DNA from: Rheinheimera sp.
Lineage (GTDB): Bacteria; Pseudomonadota; Gammaproteobacteria; Enterobacterales; Alteromonadaceae
DNA length: 64,000 bases
Direction: 5' to 3'
Assembly: GCA_003482455.1 (NCBI GenBank)
Contig: DMYW01000059.1
Span: 1-64,000 of the forward strand
Within the stretch, counting starts at the first letter, position 1. Each line of letters starts with the position of its first letter. The notes below the pieces were generated by a model. It was not told the origin of the DNA. It ran no database searches and saw nothing but the letters and a program-made list of their open reading frames with translations. This document shows, one piece after another, positions 32,820 through 42,581 of the stretch. The translations under genes were made by a program, and so were the position numbers.

Positions 32820-35714
32820 CTAGAACTTGTATTCCCGAACCTTGAAACCGGCTTTTTCCAGCTGTGGTTTTAACACTTTGGCGTCACCAACCACTAAACC
32901 ACTTAACTGCGCTGGCGCTAAATGTTTTTTCGCCAGTTGGTTCAGTTCATCTTGGCTAATCGACTCGACTAAAGCGGCCCGTTGTTGGCTGTAGTCACTT
33001 GGCAGGCCATATTCCAACATGCCTGACATGTAACCCAGCTTGGCTTGTGGCGTTTCATAACGCAGCGCATCGGCTTGATTGACCGCTTTGCGCATAAAAC
33101 TCACTTCATCAGCCTTTAGGCCCGCGTCGGCGTATTGCAAGATTTGCTGCTGCATATCTTGCAGCGCTGCGACGGTGGCGTCGGCACGCACGGCGGCGCT
33201 AGCGACAAAACTGCCGCCAAACGGATCAGCACTAAAGCCACTATTGGCGCCGTAGGTGTAGCCTTTTTCTTCGCGTAGTACCAAGTTCAACCGACTGTTG
33301 AAGTTACCACCGAGTGCAAAGTTCATCAGGTTTAAGCGGGATTGCTCGCCCAGAATATCTTTGGGCAATGAGCGCTTGAACAAGCGGATCTCTGATTGTG
33401 GCGCATCCGGTTTGTCGACCAAATACACCACGCCCGCTTGGGCTTGCGAGTCGGGCAGGGTAACACTGCGACGCGCCACTTGCCCCGTCCAACCTGCCAG
33501 TGCCTGATTAAGCGCTGTGGTGACATCCGCTTGCGCTAAGGAACTGACGACGATCAGCTGACCATCCGCCGGCTTAAACTGTTGCGCATACCAGGCTTTT
33601 ATTTGCTCTACCGTCAGTTTCTGCACCGTTTCTAGCGTGCCTTCGGCCGGCAAACTGCCCACGTGCGGGCCAAACAACAAGCTGTCTAACGCGCGGCTTG
33701 CCATGTAACCAGGATCTTTGGCCGAGTGCTGAATGCCTTCCAGCGTTTGTTGTTGTAAACGACTAAAATCCGCCGCGTTAAACGCCGGATGCTGCAGTTT
33801 TTGCGTCAATAAAGCCAAAGTCGGCGTGAGGTTTTTGCTCAGCGCTTGCACATACACTTCGATGTAGCGCTGCCCCGAGCTGATGCTAATGCTGGAGCCC
33901 AATTTTTCCAATTCCAGCGCCATTTGTTCGCTGCTGTACTGCTGCGTGCTTTCTTGCAGCATCGCCACCATCAGCTGGGTAATGCCGGCTTGGGCAGGGT
34001 CTTCTTGATACAAGCCCACCGGAATGCGGATCATCAGCGCTGTCGTTGGTGTCTCTAAGCTTTGGCTACCCAGCAGTTTGATGCCATTTTCCAGGTTGAC
34101 TTGATAGGTTTGTGGCAATTGTACGGCTGGGTTGACCGTAGCGGCCGGCACTTGCGCACGGTCGAAACTGACAGGTGTGGTGCGTAGTTTTAAATCGCTG
34201 GCTTGAGTGGTCGATTGGCTAAACTCACCGCGCGCTGGCGGTACAAAGGTATCGGCGTGGGCGACCAGTTTGCTTTGGCCTTTGGGCACCACCGACATGA
34301 TCACCGCCGGTTTGTGTTGAATATAGGTTTTATAAACGCGCAGCACGTCGTCTTTGCTGACATTGCGATAGCGCGCTAAGTCAGCGGCACTTAAATCCGG
34401 TTGACCGTAAAAGGTTTCGTTAAACGCTAGGCTCGACACTTTGCCGGACACGCTTTGCAGGCCGTAAACCGTGCCTGCTTCGATTTGCGCTTTGACGCGG
34501 TTTAAGTCGTCATCCAGCACGCCGCGTTGTTCAAATTCTTGCAAACTAGCGCGGACAATCGCTTCGATATCGGCCAAGGTTTTGCCTGATGCCGGGTGCG
34601 GCAGCGCAAACAGCGAAAACTCACAAGCTAATTCGCGGCAAGAATGACTGCTTTGCACTTGCACGGCTAACTGGTTTTTCACCAAGTTTTTGTAAAGCAG
34701 TGAGTTATTGCCGCCGCCTAAAATTTGCGACAACACATCCAGTGGCGCTTCGTCGGCGTGACGGGCATACACAGTCGGGTAAGTGATGGCCAAAAGTGGC
34801 AAATGCACGTTGTCTTCCATCGAGATGTAGCGATCTTTATCCAGCGTCACCAAGGTTTTCGCCGCTGGGTCAACCGCTGGTCCTTGTGGGATCTCGCCAA
34901 AATATTTTTGCACCAGCGCCAGGGTTTGCGCGGCATTGATGTCGCCGCCAATGGTCAGGGTCGCGTTATTTGGGCCGTACCAGCGCAGGAAAAACGCTTT
35001 GACGTCATTGACGTTGGCGCGGTTTAAGTCGTCCATATAGCCAATCACCGGCCACGAATACGGGTGACCTGCAGGGTACAGTGCTTGAGCCATGCGTTCA
35101 TCGACTTGGCCATACGGCTGGTTGTCGACGCGTTGGCCCCGTTCGTTTTTCACCGTTTCGCGTTGGTTTTCAAATTTCTTCTCAGTGACGGCACCTAATA
35201 AAAAGCCCATGCGGTCGGATTCTAACCACAACACTTTTTCTAGCTGATTCATCGGCACGGTTTGGTAATAGTTGGTGCGATCTGAGTTGGTGGAGCCATT
35301 CATATCGCCACCGGCTTCGGTGATGATTTTAAAATGCTGCTCGTCGGCGACATGCTCAGAGCCTTGGAACATCATGTGCTCAAAAAAGTGCGCAAAGCCG
35401 GATTTCCCCAGCTCTTCACGCGCGGAGCCCACGTGGTATGTGACGTCGACATGCACCAGTGGATCTGAGTGGTCTTCGTGCAAAATCACCGTTAAACCAT
35501 TGGCTAATTTGAATTTTTGAAACGGAATGTTCTCGCCATTGGCTTGCAGTTGTTGCTCGACTAACGTAACGCCCGCTGGCAAGGCAACACCGGCTGGCTG
35601 TGCCGCAGGACTGTCCGTTGTAGAGGTGTTAGGCGATGTAGGATCAGCAGGCTGACAAGCGGCGAGGCTTAGCGCCATGGCCACGGCGCTTAAGCGCAAC
35701 AAACGAGAAGACAT
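32820..35714 (-). CDS. M16 family zinc metallopeptidase, double-domain lipoprotein
   Basis: 964-aa pitrilysin-type peptidase with lipobox LAAC, so it is predicted to be anchored in the envelope. The N-terminal half holds the inverted zinc motif HFFEH, with the distal Glu expected in the VKNERGQR region, so this half should be catalytic. The C-terminal M16 half (from about residue 520) lacks HxxEH and completes the clamshell, containing the typical GGNFNSRLNLVLREEKGYTY stretch in two pieces. Length fits secreted two-domain M16 proteins of marine gammaproteobacteria. AAGGAA precedes the ATG. Probably degrades peptides at the cell surface. The substrate is not predictable. Confidence 0.9.
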   Translation of the reverse strand: MSSRLLRLSAVAMALSLAACQPADPTSPNTSTTDSPAAQPAGVALPAGVTLVEQQLQANGENIPFQKFKLANGLTVILHEDHSDPLVHVDVTYHVGSAREELGKSGFAHFFEHMMFQGSEHVADEQHFKIITEAGGDMNGSTNSDRTNYYQTVPMNQLEKVLWLESDRMGFLLGAVTEKKFENQRETVKNERGQRVDNQPYGQVDERMAQALYPAGHPYSWPVIGYMDDLNRANVNDVKAFFLRWYGPNNATLTIGGDINAAQTLALVQKYFGEIPQGPAVDPAAKTLVTLDKDRYISMEDNVHLPLLAITYPTVYARHADEAPLDVLSQILGGGNNSLLYKNLVKNQLAVQVQSSHSCRELACEFSLFALPHPASGKTLADIEAIVRASLQEFEQRGVLDDDLNRVKAQIEAGTVYGLQSVSGKVSSLAFNETFYGQPDLSAADLARYRNVSKDDVLRVYKTYIQHKPAVIMSVVPKGQSKLVAHADTFVPPARGEFSQSTTQASDLKLRTTPVSFDRAQVPAATVNPAVQLPQTYQVNLENGIKLLGSQSLETPTTALMIRIPVGLYQEDPAQAGITQLMVAMLQESTQQYSSEQMALELEKLGSSISISSGQRYIEVYVQALSKNLTPTLALLTQKLQHPAFNAADFSRLQQQTLEGIQHSAKDPGYMASRALDSLLFGPHVGSLPAEGTLETVQKLTVEQIKAWYAQQFKPADGQLIVVSSLAQADVTTALNQALAGWTGQVARRSVTLPDSQAQAGVVYLVDKPDAPQSEIRLFKRSLPKDILGEQSRLNLMNFALGGNFNSRLNLVLREEKGYTYGANSGFSADPFGGSFVASAAVRADATVAALQDMQQQILQYADAGLKADEVSFMRKAVNQADALRYETPQAKLGYMSGMLEYGLPSDYSQQRAALVESISQDELNQLAKKHLAPAQLSGLVVGDAKVLKPQLEKAGFKVREYKF

Positions 35715-35949
35715 AGAATTCCTTTTTTAAAATGGCTGTGGTTACACGCAGATGTATGGCATTAGACCACAAGTTCAAGGCTTGGCAGTGCGACCAGTCG
35801 CAAAAAACGTAACCAATTGTAAACATGAACGCAGGTCGGCGAGCGCTTGTACGCATTGAACATACTTAAGCTCGCTAAAAGTTTATTGATGCGCCAAGCA
35901 TTGGCCGCGGCGAGTTAGCACATGGCGCTTACAGTGCCTGCTCGGCCGC

Positions 35950-36267
35950 TTATAGCTGCTGCTCGGCGACGCAACCCGCCACTGTGCTCCAGCGCAAAAT
36001 CCGGTACTGGGTCACTAGCCCATGCTGCACATAGGGATCGGCGGCGACAAAAGCTTCAATGTCGGCGCGGTTGTCGGTTTGAAAATACAACGCGGCAGCG
36101 CACGGACTGTCGGCAGCTGGCTCGGTGAGGGCGCCACCGGCTTTTAAAATGCCTTGCGCAGTGGCTTGGCGCGCCAACTGCAGATGCGCTTCACGAAATT
36201 CGCCGCGCCGGGCGAGATAGTCGCTACTCACGTCATACCATAATAACCATTGCTTGGTTGTTAACAT
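35950..36267 (-). CDS. YciI family protein
   Basis: 105-aa small cytoplasmic protein of the YciI-like ferredoxin-fold family. The WLLWYDVSSDYLARRGEFREAH start and the TDNRADIEAFVAADPYV segment (ending with the conserved DPYV/hxxG region) are diagnostic. Family members are small dimeric proteins with a conserved His/Asp pair and no established general function. An AAAGGAG site lies 8 nt before the ATG. It is separated by 235 bp from the M16 gene (nothing notable seen in that gap) and is divergent from the sigma-54 controlled ABC operon. Confidence 0.82.
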   Translation of the reverse strand: MLTTKQWLLWYDVSSDYLARRGEFREAHLQLARQATAQGILKAGGALTEPAADSPCAAALYFQTDNRADIEAFVAADPYVQHGLVTQYRILRWSTVAGCVAEQQL

Positions 36268-36457
36268 CTTCTACGCTCCTTTACGGCGAACTCTCATGCC
36301 TCAGCGGCTTGGCGCGGGCTTATGCGTCAAGCTTAATCACAGCCCATGTGTACCAAGCAAGCCGCGGCAATGCAACTGCATTAGCGCAGCACCTATCTGC
36401 CAGTCCTAATCAGCCCTGTGCGCAGCCGCTATTGCGCCAGCGCCCGTGGCTAATTTT

Positions 36458-36535
36458 GTGTCCGGGGGCGATTTTGGCCTGCGGCTACATTGTGTCCGCG
36501 GGCGCTGTGGACGGACACAAAAGTGTCCGCGGACA
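36458..36535 (+). promoter_or_regulatory. Repeated TGTCCG operator sites (candidate enhancer/UAS)
   Basis: Three direct TGTCCGnGGnC sites begin at 36459, 36493 and 36524 (34 and 31 bp apart). The third is the perfect palindrome TGTCCGCGGACA (36524-36535). An inverted copy CGGACAC lies at 36512-36518. All are 65-145 bp upstream of the sigma-54 promoter at 36601, the usual place for NtrC-type activator sites. A related TGTCCGG recurs at 36651, just before the first gene's start. The rest of the 400-bp gap (36268-36450, 36536-36600) shows nothing else beyond an A/T-rich stretch. Confidence 0.65.
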
Positions 36536-36600
36536 GCCTGTCTTGAATCTTTTTTAAAATAAAATCCAATAAAAACATATAGATATAAGTTTTTCTAAGT

Positions 36601-36616
36601 TGGCACTCTGCCTGCA
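36601..36616 (+). promoter_or_regulatory. Sigma-54 promoter of the ABC/two-component operon
   Basis: TGGCAC-N5-CTGCA has the -24 GG and -12 GC elements separated by exactly 10 bp and differs from the consensus TGGCAC-N5-TTGCA at one position. It lies about 50 bp before the adaptor-gene start. Confidence 0.75.
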
Positions 36617-36667
36617 GTAGTCCCTACAGCTTATTAATTTCACGCAAAAGTGTCCGGAGTTAAACCG

Positions 36668-37936
36668 ATGATTAAAGGGACTGAAGGCCAAGATGTGGCG
36701 CTATCGCCCACGCCCAAAAAACAATTGAAAACCATGGCCATTGGCATGGTGTCAATTTGTGGCTTGTTATACGGCAGTTATGCCTTGTTGTTTAACTCAG
36801 GTGCCCAAGCATCGCTGGTGGTGCCACGCCAGCAAGTGCAAACCGCCAAAGTGGTGCGCGGCGATTTTATCCGTGACCTGCAAGTGCAAGGCAAAGTGGT
36901 GGCTGCTAATGCGCCAACTATGGTCAGCCAACAAGATGGTCTGGTGCGTTTTATCAAACAACCGGGGGAAGCTGTCACCATTGGCGATTTGCTGGCGGTA
37001 ATTGACTCGCCGACGCTAGAAAACGAAGTCAAACAACAACAGGCGTTGTTTTTATCGATGGAGAGCGAGCACGAGCGCGCCAAATTAACCGCCCGCGAGC
37101 AAGAGCTGGATATGCAGCAGCTGCAAAACACCGCACAGGTGAACTTGCAAGCAGCCAAACGTGAACTGGCACGCGCTGAAATGTCGATGAAACTGGGCGT
37201 TATTCGCCAGCTGGACTTGGACATAGCCCGCGACAAACTGCAGCAAGCTGAGCTTGAGTTTAATCATGCCAAAGCCAAGGTACTGCTGGCGCAAGACCAA
37301 CTGAAATTTGAACAAAAAGCCGGTGACCAATCAGTTGAGCGGCAAAAACTGGTGGTGGCCGAACTGACTCGAAAGCTCGATGCGCTGCAAATCAAAGCAC
37401 CGGCTACCGGCCAAGTCGGTAACTGGTTGGCACCGCAACAAAGCCAAGTGCTGGCCGGCCAAGGGTTACTGACAGTCATCGACTTAAGCCAGTTTGAAGC
37501 CGAACTGCAAATTCCAGAAAGCTACACCTCGGAACTGACGCCTGGCCTGCAGGTGGATGTCAGCATCAACGGTCAGCAGCTGCGCGGCACCTTAAGTACC
37601 GTCGCCGCCGAAGTCAAAGACGCCATCGTCACCGCCCGCGTGCGCTTTTCTGACCAAGACGCCAAAGCGCTGCGGCAAAACCAACGCGTGTCGGCGCGAA
37701 TTGTGTTTGATGAACGCAAAGATGTACTGAAAGTCGCGCGCGGTGATTTTGTCGCCAGTGGCGGCGGCCGCAGCGCTTACAAGCTGCAAGGCGATGTTGC
37801 GGTGCGTATGCCGATTGAACTGGGCGCCTTGTCTGTGCAATGGGTGGAGATTGTCTCTGGCGCCAAAGAAGGCGATGAGCTGGTGACGTCCAACTTAACC
37901 GAATTTAAAGACGCGGCGCGAGTGCGGCTTAACTAA
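36668..37936 (+). CDS. HlyD/MacA-type periplasmic adaptor of an ABC efflux system
   Basis: About 422 aa. One N-terminal transmembrane helix (about residues 22-45) is followed by a biotinyl-lipoyl half domain, a long alpha-helical coiled coil (about residues 100-225, rich in Q, E and A), the second lipoyl half (KAPATGQVGNWLAPQ), and beta-barrel and membrane-proximal domains. It should bridge the inner-membrane ABC permeases to an outer-membrane TolC channel, which is not encoded nearby. ATG 36668 has GGAG upstream, whereas the longer GTG 36650 reading has no site. First gene of the sigma-54 operon. Confidence 0.85.
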   Translation: MIKGTEGQDVALSPTPKKQLKTMAIGMVSICGLLYGSYALLFNSGAQASLVVPRQQVQTAKVVRGDFIRDLQVQGKVVAANAPTMVSQQDGLVRFIKQPGEAVTIGDLLAVIDSPTLENEVKQQQALFLSMESEHERAKLTAREQELDMQQLQNTAQVNLQAAKRELARAEMSMKLGVIRQLDLDIARDKLQQAELEFNHAKAKVLLAQDQLKFEQKAGDQSVERQKLVVAELTRKLDALQIKAPATGQVGNWLAPQQSQVLAGQGLLTVIDLSQFEAELQIPESYTSELTPGLQVDVSINGQQLRGTLSTVAAEVKDAIVTARVRFSDQDAKALRQNQRVSARIVFDERKDVLKVARGDFVASGGGRSAYKLQGDVAVRMPIELGALSVQWVEIVSGAKEGDELVTSNLTEFKDAARVRLN

Positions 37937-38022
37937 ACCAACGCTCGCGCTGAGCTAGACCAACTCTCGCGCGAACCTAGATGAACTCACTGATTTTTAA
38001 CGAATAACGCAAGGACTGGATC

Positions 38023-38715
38023 ATGTTAGAACTAAGCAATATCACGAAGATTTTTCGCACTGAATTGATTGAAACCCACGCGCTGCGCGGTATCAATTTA
38101 ACCGTCAACGAAGGCGAATTTGTCGCCTTAACCGGGCCGTCTGGCTCTGGTAAATCCACCTTGTTAAATGTGCTCGGCACGCTGGAATCCTTTGATGGCG
38201 GCGATTACAAGCTCGATGGCACCTCGATTAAAGGCTGGTCTGATCGAGAGCTGTCGAACCTACGCAATGAAAAAATTGGCTTTATTTTCCAAGGCTTTAA
38301 CTTAATCAAAGACTACAGCCTGTTTGACAATATCGAATTGCCTCTGCGCTATCGCGGCATGGCGGCGAGTGAGCGCAAACGTCGCGTCGAACAAGCGTTG
38401 GAATTAGTCGGCCTGGCGGCGCGCAAAGATTACCACCCCAGCCAATTATCTGGCGGTCAACAGCAACGCGTGGCGATCGCCCGCGCCATCGCTGGTCAGC
38501 CGCGCATTTTGCTGGCGGATGAACCGACTGGGAACTTGGACTCCTTGATGGCGCGGCAAGTGATGGAATTGCTCGAGCAAATCAACGCCCAAGGTTGCAC
38601 CATTTTGATGGTAACGCATGACCCAGACCAAGCGCGCCGTGCCTCACGCCAAGTGCAAATTGTCGATGGCATGTTAAGCGATGCGTCTATGTACGACCCG
38701 CTGGCCGTGGCCTAA
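38023..38715 (+). CDS. ABC transporter ATP-binding protein, MacB/LolD type
   Basis: 230-aa nucleotide-binding subunit. It has Walker A GPSGSGKST (near residue 40), the Q-loop in IFQGFNLI, signature LSGGQQQR, Walker B ILLADEP and the H-loop in VTHDPDQA. The family drives MacB/FtsX-type mechanotransmission rather than ordinary transport through a pore. It lies between the adaptor and two permease genes, so the four likely form one efflux complex. AAGGA precedes the ATG. Confidence 0.92.
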   Translation: MLELSNITKIFRTELIETHALRGINLTVNEGEFVALTGPSGSGKSTLLNVLGTLESFDGGDYKLDGTSIKGWSDRELSNLRNEKIGFIFQGFNLIKDYSLFDNIELPLRYRGMAASERKRRVEQALELVGLAARKDYHPSQLSGGQQQRVAIARAIAGQPRILLADEPTGNLDSLMARQVMELLEQINAQGCTILMVTHDPDQARRASRQVQIVDGMLSDASMYDPLAVA

Positions 38716-38725
38716 GGAGCAGGCA

Positions 38726-40024
38726 ATGGAACAGTTTCTGTATTACCTCAAAGTCAGCAGCATCAGCATCAAACGTGCGCCGCTGCCGTATTTTTTGACC
38801 ATCTTGATCATGAGCGTCGGCCTTGGCGTGTTTTTCGCTAACGCGACCTTTTATTACTGGTTAAAACATGACCCACTGCCTGGCAAAAGCGCTCAGCTAT
38901 TTCACCCACGCATGAACTCGAACCCGAATTTGTGCTCAACCAGCTGTGAAGCGCCGCGGGTACTGAGTTATCGGGATATCAAAGCCTTAACCAGCACCGA
39001 TATTGCAAGCGCGTCCGCTGCTATGTATAGCGCCGAAGGCTATGCCAAAGTCAAAGAGCAACAGCCGGCAACACGCGCCAATATTCGCGTGACGCAACGT
39101 GACTTTTTCAGCATGTTTGATGTGCCCGTGCTTAAAGGGGCCGTGTGGCCAGACAACGAGACGCGGATGGAGGTGATCATCAGCAAAGCCTTTGCTCAAA
39201 AAATGTTTGGTAGCGATGACGTGGTAGGGCAGTCCTTGATCCTCGATGACCGTTTTTTCAAAGTAGTAGCGGTGCTGGATGATTGGGGCATGTTCCCGCG
39301 CTTGTATGAGCCGGCGCACGGCGGTTATTTAGAACCAGATGCGGACTTGTATCTGCCGCTGGAAACCGCGTATGACCTGAATTACGCGTCGAACCGGCAA
39401 AGCCAGTCGTTTGAAGATGCCGATTTCCAAAAACTGGCCACCGACGGGCGCACCAAAGCTATTCACCAACTGCTGCTGTGGGTGTATTTGCCAACGGCGG
39501 AGCAACAACAACAGTATCGTGACTTTATGAACAACTTGGTGCAAAGCGAAAAAGCCGCGGGGCGTCACCCGAACGCCAATGGCAATTTGCTGCACCCGAT
39601 GAACGGCATCATGCAAGCCTATGACGCCGAGTCGCAAGAAGTAAAAGCGTTTGCGCTGGTCACCGCCTTGTTTTTGCTGGTGTGTTTGTTTAACGCCAGC
39701 CATTTATCGCTCAATCGTTACATCGCCAACCAGTATGAAATTAGTTTGCGCCGCGCCTTGGGTGCCTCGCGCTGGCAGTTGCAAGGGCAAATGCTGGCCG
39801 ACGTGCTGGTCACCGCGGGCTTGGCCTTGTTACTCGCAGTGCTCATTGCGCTGGCGGGGATTGCCTTGATGAATCACTTGCTGCCGGATAACAGCCGGAT
39901 GGCGAGTTGGGATGGCACCTTGATTGGCGGTTTGGTCGGTTTGACCTTGCTGTCGGCCTATTTGGTGACCTTGTATCCGGCTCTGCGTGCCTCGTTTGGT
40001 GCCCTCAATCAGCAACTGAAATAA
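38726..40024 (+). CDS. MacB/FtsX-family ABC transporter permease
   Basis: About 432-aa permease with the MacB topology: one N-terminal transmembrane helix (about residues 20-40), a large periplasmic domain, and three C-terminal helices (FALVTALFLLVCLFNASHLS, then two more split by SLRRALGASRWQL, the conserved coupling segment). ATG 38726 has AAGGAG and begins 10 bp after the ATPase stop. The longer frame from 38681 overlaps the ATPase gene and is not expected. Pairs with the next, related permease. Confidence 0.87.
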   Translation: MEQFLYYLKVSSISIKRAPLPYFLTILIMSVGLGVFFANATFYYWLKHDPLPGKSAQLFHPRMNSNPNLCSTSCEAPRVLSYRDIKALTSTDIASASAAMYSAEGYAKVKEQQPATRANIRVTQRDFFSMFDVPVLKGAVWPDNETRMEVIISKAFAQKMFGSDDVVGQSLILDDRFFKVVAVLDDWGMFPRLYEPAHGGYLEPDADLYLPLETAYDLNYASNRQSQSFEDADFQKLATDGRTKAIHQLLLWVYLPTAEQQQQYRDFMNNLVQSEKAAGRHPNANGNLLHPMNGIMQAYDAESQEVKAFALVTALFLLVCLFNASHLSLNRYIANQYEISLRRALGASRWQLQGQMLADVLVTAGLALLLAVLIALAGIALMNHLLPDNSRMASWDGTLIGGLVGLTLLSAYLVTLYPALRASFGALNQQLK

Positions 40025-40034
40025 GGAGTTTGTT

Positions 40035-41228
40035 ATGAGTATCAAGTTATTAATCAAGTCCTTGTTGCGCCGCAAAGTCGTCACAGTGCTGCTGTTTTTA
40101 CAGCTGGCGATGACCTTGGGCTTGTTGGTCAACTCGGTGTTGTTGGCGCGCCAAGCGCATGATCTGCTGGAAGTGAACACCGGCATGCCACTGGACGAAG
40201 TGATTGCCATCCGGATGAAACCCACAGTGGCGGCCGAGCGCCAACCACCGGCGCTGCAAGGCTTTATTGAGCGGCAGTTAGCGGCCGTGCGTGGTGTGAG
40301 TGGGGTGGTGGATGTGGCCATTTCCAACCAGTCGACGCTGGAATTTGGTGGCAGCAACGGCAACCTGTATGACGCCGATCATCAAGACACCACCAATGTG
40401 CCAACGGTGCCGAACAACTATGTCAGCGCCGATTATTTAAAGGTGCTGGGCGTGCAAGTGCTGCAAGGCGAGTGGCCCGCTATGCCACCGGCGTTTGACC
40501 GCAACCTAGATACCGGCGTGGTGATCACCAAAAGCCTGGCCGAAAAAATCTACGGTAGCGGCGATGTGGTTGGTAAACAAACCAGCCGCGGCCGCGTGGC
40601 GGCTGTGGTCAGCGATTTTCACGGGCAGCGTTATGCCTCAGACTTAAACTACAACCTGATGATTGTCACGCAAATGCCGACGGCCGATTGGGGCTATGTG
40701 ATGTTAGTGCGGGTCAAAGCCGACTTGCTGCAGCCACTGATGCAACAGCTGCCGGAGGTGATCCGCGGCGCTGACGCCAACGTGGAGATTTTCCAAGTGC
40801 GTTCGCTACGTGACAAACACAACGAGTTGTATGCCAACGAACGCGGCTTGGCCACTTTATTGACCGTGCTGGCGGTGTTGATGCTGCTGGTGGCGATGAT
40901 TTCTAGCTACAGCAACGCGTTTTTCCATGCGCAAAAGATGCAACAAGAAATTGGCATTAAACGGGCGCTTGGTGCTAGCAAACAGCTGATTTTTATCGAA
41001 TTACTCAGCGAGAACTGGTTAACGACGGGCGTTGGCTGCTTGCTCGGTGTGCTGTGTGCAGTCGGCCTCAACCAAGCGCTAGCGCTGGTGATCAGCATTC
41101 CGGTGATCCCGCTGTGGTTACCGCTGCTAGCGATGGCGGTGCTACTGGGTTGTGTCACAGTAGCAACATGGTATCCTGCCAGACTCGCGACATTGGTGTC
41201 GCCGGCAACCGCGACTAAGACCTTGTAA
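40035..41228 (+). CDS. MacB/FtsX-family ABC transporter permease
   Basis: 397-aa second permease with the same layout: N-terminal helix at about residues 15-38, periplasmic MacB-like domain, and C-terminal FtsX-type helices with the coupling segment IKRALGASKQLIF. It is probably a heterodimer partner of the preceding permease. AAGGAG lies before the ATG, 10 bp from the upstream stop. The exported substrate is unknown. Similar systems handle antimicrobial peptides or envelope lipids. Confidence 0.87.
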   Translation: MSIKLLIKSLLRRKVVTVLLFLQLAMTLGLLVNSVLLARQAHDLLEVNTGMPLDEVIAIRMKPTVAAERQPPALQGFIERQLAAVRGVSGVVDVAISNQSTLEFGGSNGNLYDADHQDTTNVPTVPNNYVSADYLKVLGVQVLQGEWPAMPPAFDRNLDTGVVITKSLAEKIYGSGDVVGKQTSRGRVAAVVSDFHGQRYASDLNYNLMIVTQMPTADWGYVMLVRVKADLLQPLMQQLPEVIRGADANVEIFQVRSLRDKHNELYANERGLATLLTVLAVLMLLVAMISSYSNAFFHAQKMQQEIGIKRALGASKQLIFIELLSENWLTTGVGCLLGVLCAVGLNQALALVISIPVIPLWLPLLAMAVLLGCVTVATWYPARLATLVSPATATKTL

Positions 41229-41231
41229 TGT

Positions 41232-42581
41232 ATGGCAACTATTCTAGTCATTGATGACAACACTGCAGTGCTGCATGCACTGCAGACTTTATTTAGCTTG
41301 GAAGGCCATCAGGTGATCGGCTGCAGTCAGCTGACGCAAGTGCTGCTTTTGTTAGAGCGGCCGATTGATTTGGTGCTGCAAGACATGAACTTCGCCAAAG
41401 GCGAGATGAGTGGCGAGCAAGGCCGCGCCTTGTTTTACCAAATCAAACAACGTCGCCCCGACTTACCGGTCATTTTGATGACGGCGTGGGCCTCGCTGGA
41501 TATGGTGGTCGAGCTGGTCAAAGCGGGCGCGGCCGATTACATCGCCAAACCGTGGGATGACCAGCGGTTGCTGACGACCGTGAACACCATGCTGCAGCTT
41601 GGGGCGGTCAAACAGCAGCAACAGCAGCTGGCCGCGCGTGAGCAAGAGCGGCAGGCGCAATTTCACGGCAAAGATCTGTGCGGCTTAGTTTATGCGTCGA
41701 CCAAAATGGAGCAGGTGCTGCAAATGGCGCTGCAACTGGCGCCCACGCATGCGGCGGTGCTGATCACCGGCGAAAATGGCACCGGCAAAGAAGGCATAGC
41801 GCAGGTGCTGCATGCCAATTCGACGCGTCGCAGTCAGCCTTTTATCAAAGTGAACATGGGCGCCTTGCCGGCGGACTTGATGGAAGCCGAATTGTTTGGC
41901 GCGGAAGCCGGCGCTTACACTGGCCTTGGCAAAACCCGCATTGGCCGGTTTGAAGCGGCCGATGGCGGCACCTTGTTTCTCGATGAAATTGGTAATTTGT
42001 CGCTGGCCGGGCAAATGAAGTTATTGCGCGTGCTGCAAACGGGCGACTTCGAACGGTTGGGCTCGAGTCAAACCCGCCACGTCGATGTGCGGGTGGTGTC
42101 GGCCACCAACGCCGATTTAACTAAAGCCATCGCTCAAGGCAGTTTTCGGCAAGATTTGTATTACCGCTTAAACGTGGTTGAACTGCATCTAGCGCCGCTA
42201 AGTCAGCGTTTGGATGATATTTTGCCGCTGGCGCGGCACTTTTTACCAAAGCAGAAAACCCTGTCGAGTGCGGCAGAGCAGGCGCTGCTGGCCTACGCTT
42301 GGCCTGGCAATGTGCGTGAGCTGCAAAACGTCTGTCAACGCGCCGCATTACTGGCGCAAGGGGATCAGCTAGAACCGGCGGACCTGAACTTACCCACGCA
42401 GACCAGCCTTGCAGCGACGCCGGATAAAAAAGAGCGCAGTTTGGATGACATCGACAAAACACAAATTGAACAGGTGCTGGCGGCTTGTGACGGTGTGATC
42501 TCACGCGCCGCTAAACAATTGGGTATCACGCGGCAAGCCTTGTATCGCCGAATGGAGTTTTATGGCATCGCCGACCGTTAA
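41232..42581 (+). CDS. NtrC-family sigma-54-dependent response regulator
   Basis: 449 aa. Receiver domain with acidic pair Asp8/Asp9, phospho-acceptor Asp51 (LVLQDMNF), Thr84 and Lys106. AAA+ domain with Walker A GENGTGKE (about residue 180) and Walker B GGTLFLDEIGN. C-terminal Fis-type helix-turn-helix (AAKQLGITRQALYRR). The loop that contacts sigma-54 reads GAYTGL (residues 227-232) where the consensus is GAFTGA: Tyr is a common variant but the final Leu is unusual. Encoded 3 bp after the permease, with its kinase overlapping downstream. It most likely activates the sigma-54 promoter at 36601 through the TGTCCG sites (inference). Confidence 0.92.
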   Translation: MATILVIDDNTAVLHALQTLFSLEGHQVIGCSQLTQVLLLLERPIDLVLQDMNFAKGEMSGEQGRALFYQIKQRRPDLPVILMTAWASLDMVVELVKAGAADYIAKPWDDQRLLTTVNTMLQLGAVKQQQQQLAAREQERQAQFHGKDLCGLVYASTKMEQVLQMALQLAPTHAAVLITGENGTGKEGIAQVLHANSTRRSQPFIKVNMGALPADLMEAELFGAEAGAYTGLGKTRIGRFEAADGGTLFLDEIGNLSLAGQMKLLRVLQTGDFERLGSSQTRHVDVRVVSATNADLTKAIAQGSFRQDLYYRLNVVELHLAPLSQRLDDILPLARHFLPKQKTLSSAAEQALLAYAWPGNVRELQNVCQRAALLAQGDQLEPADLNLPTQTSLAATPDKKERSLDDIDKTQIEQVLAACDGVISRAAKQLGITRQALYRRMEFYGIADR

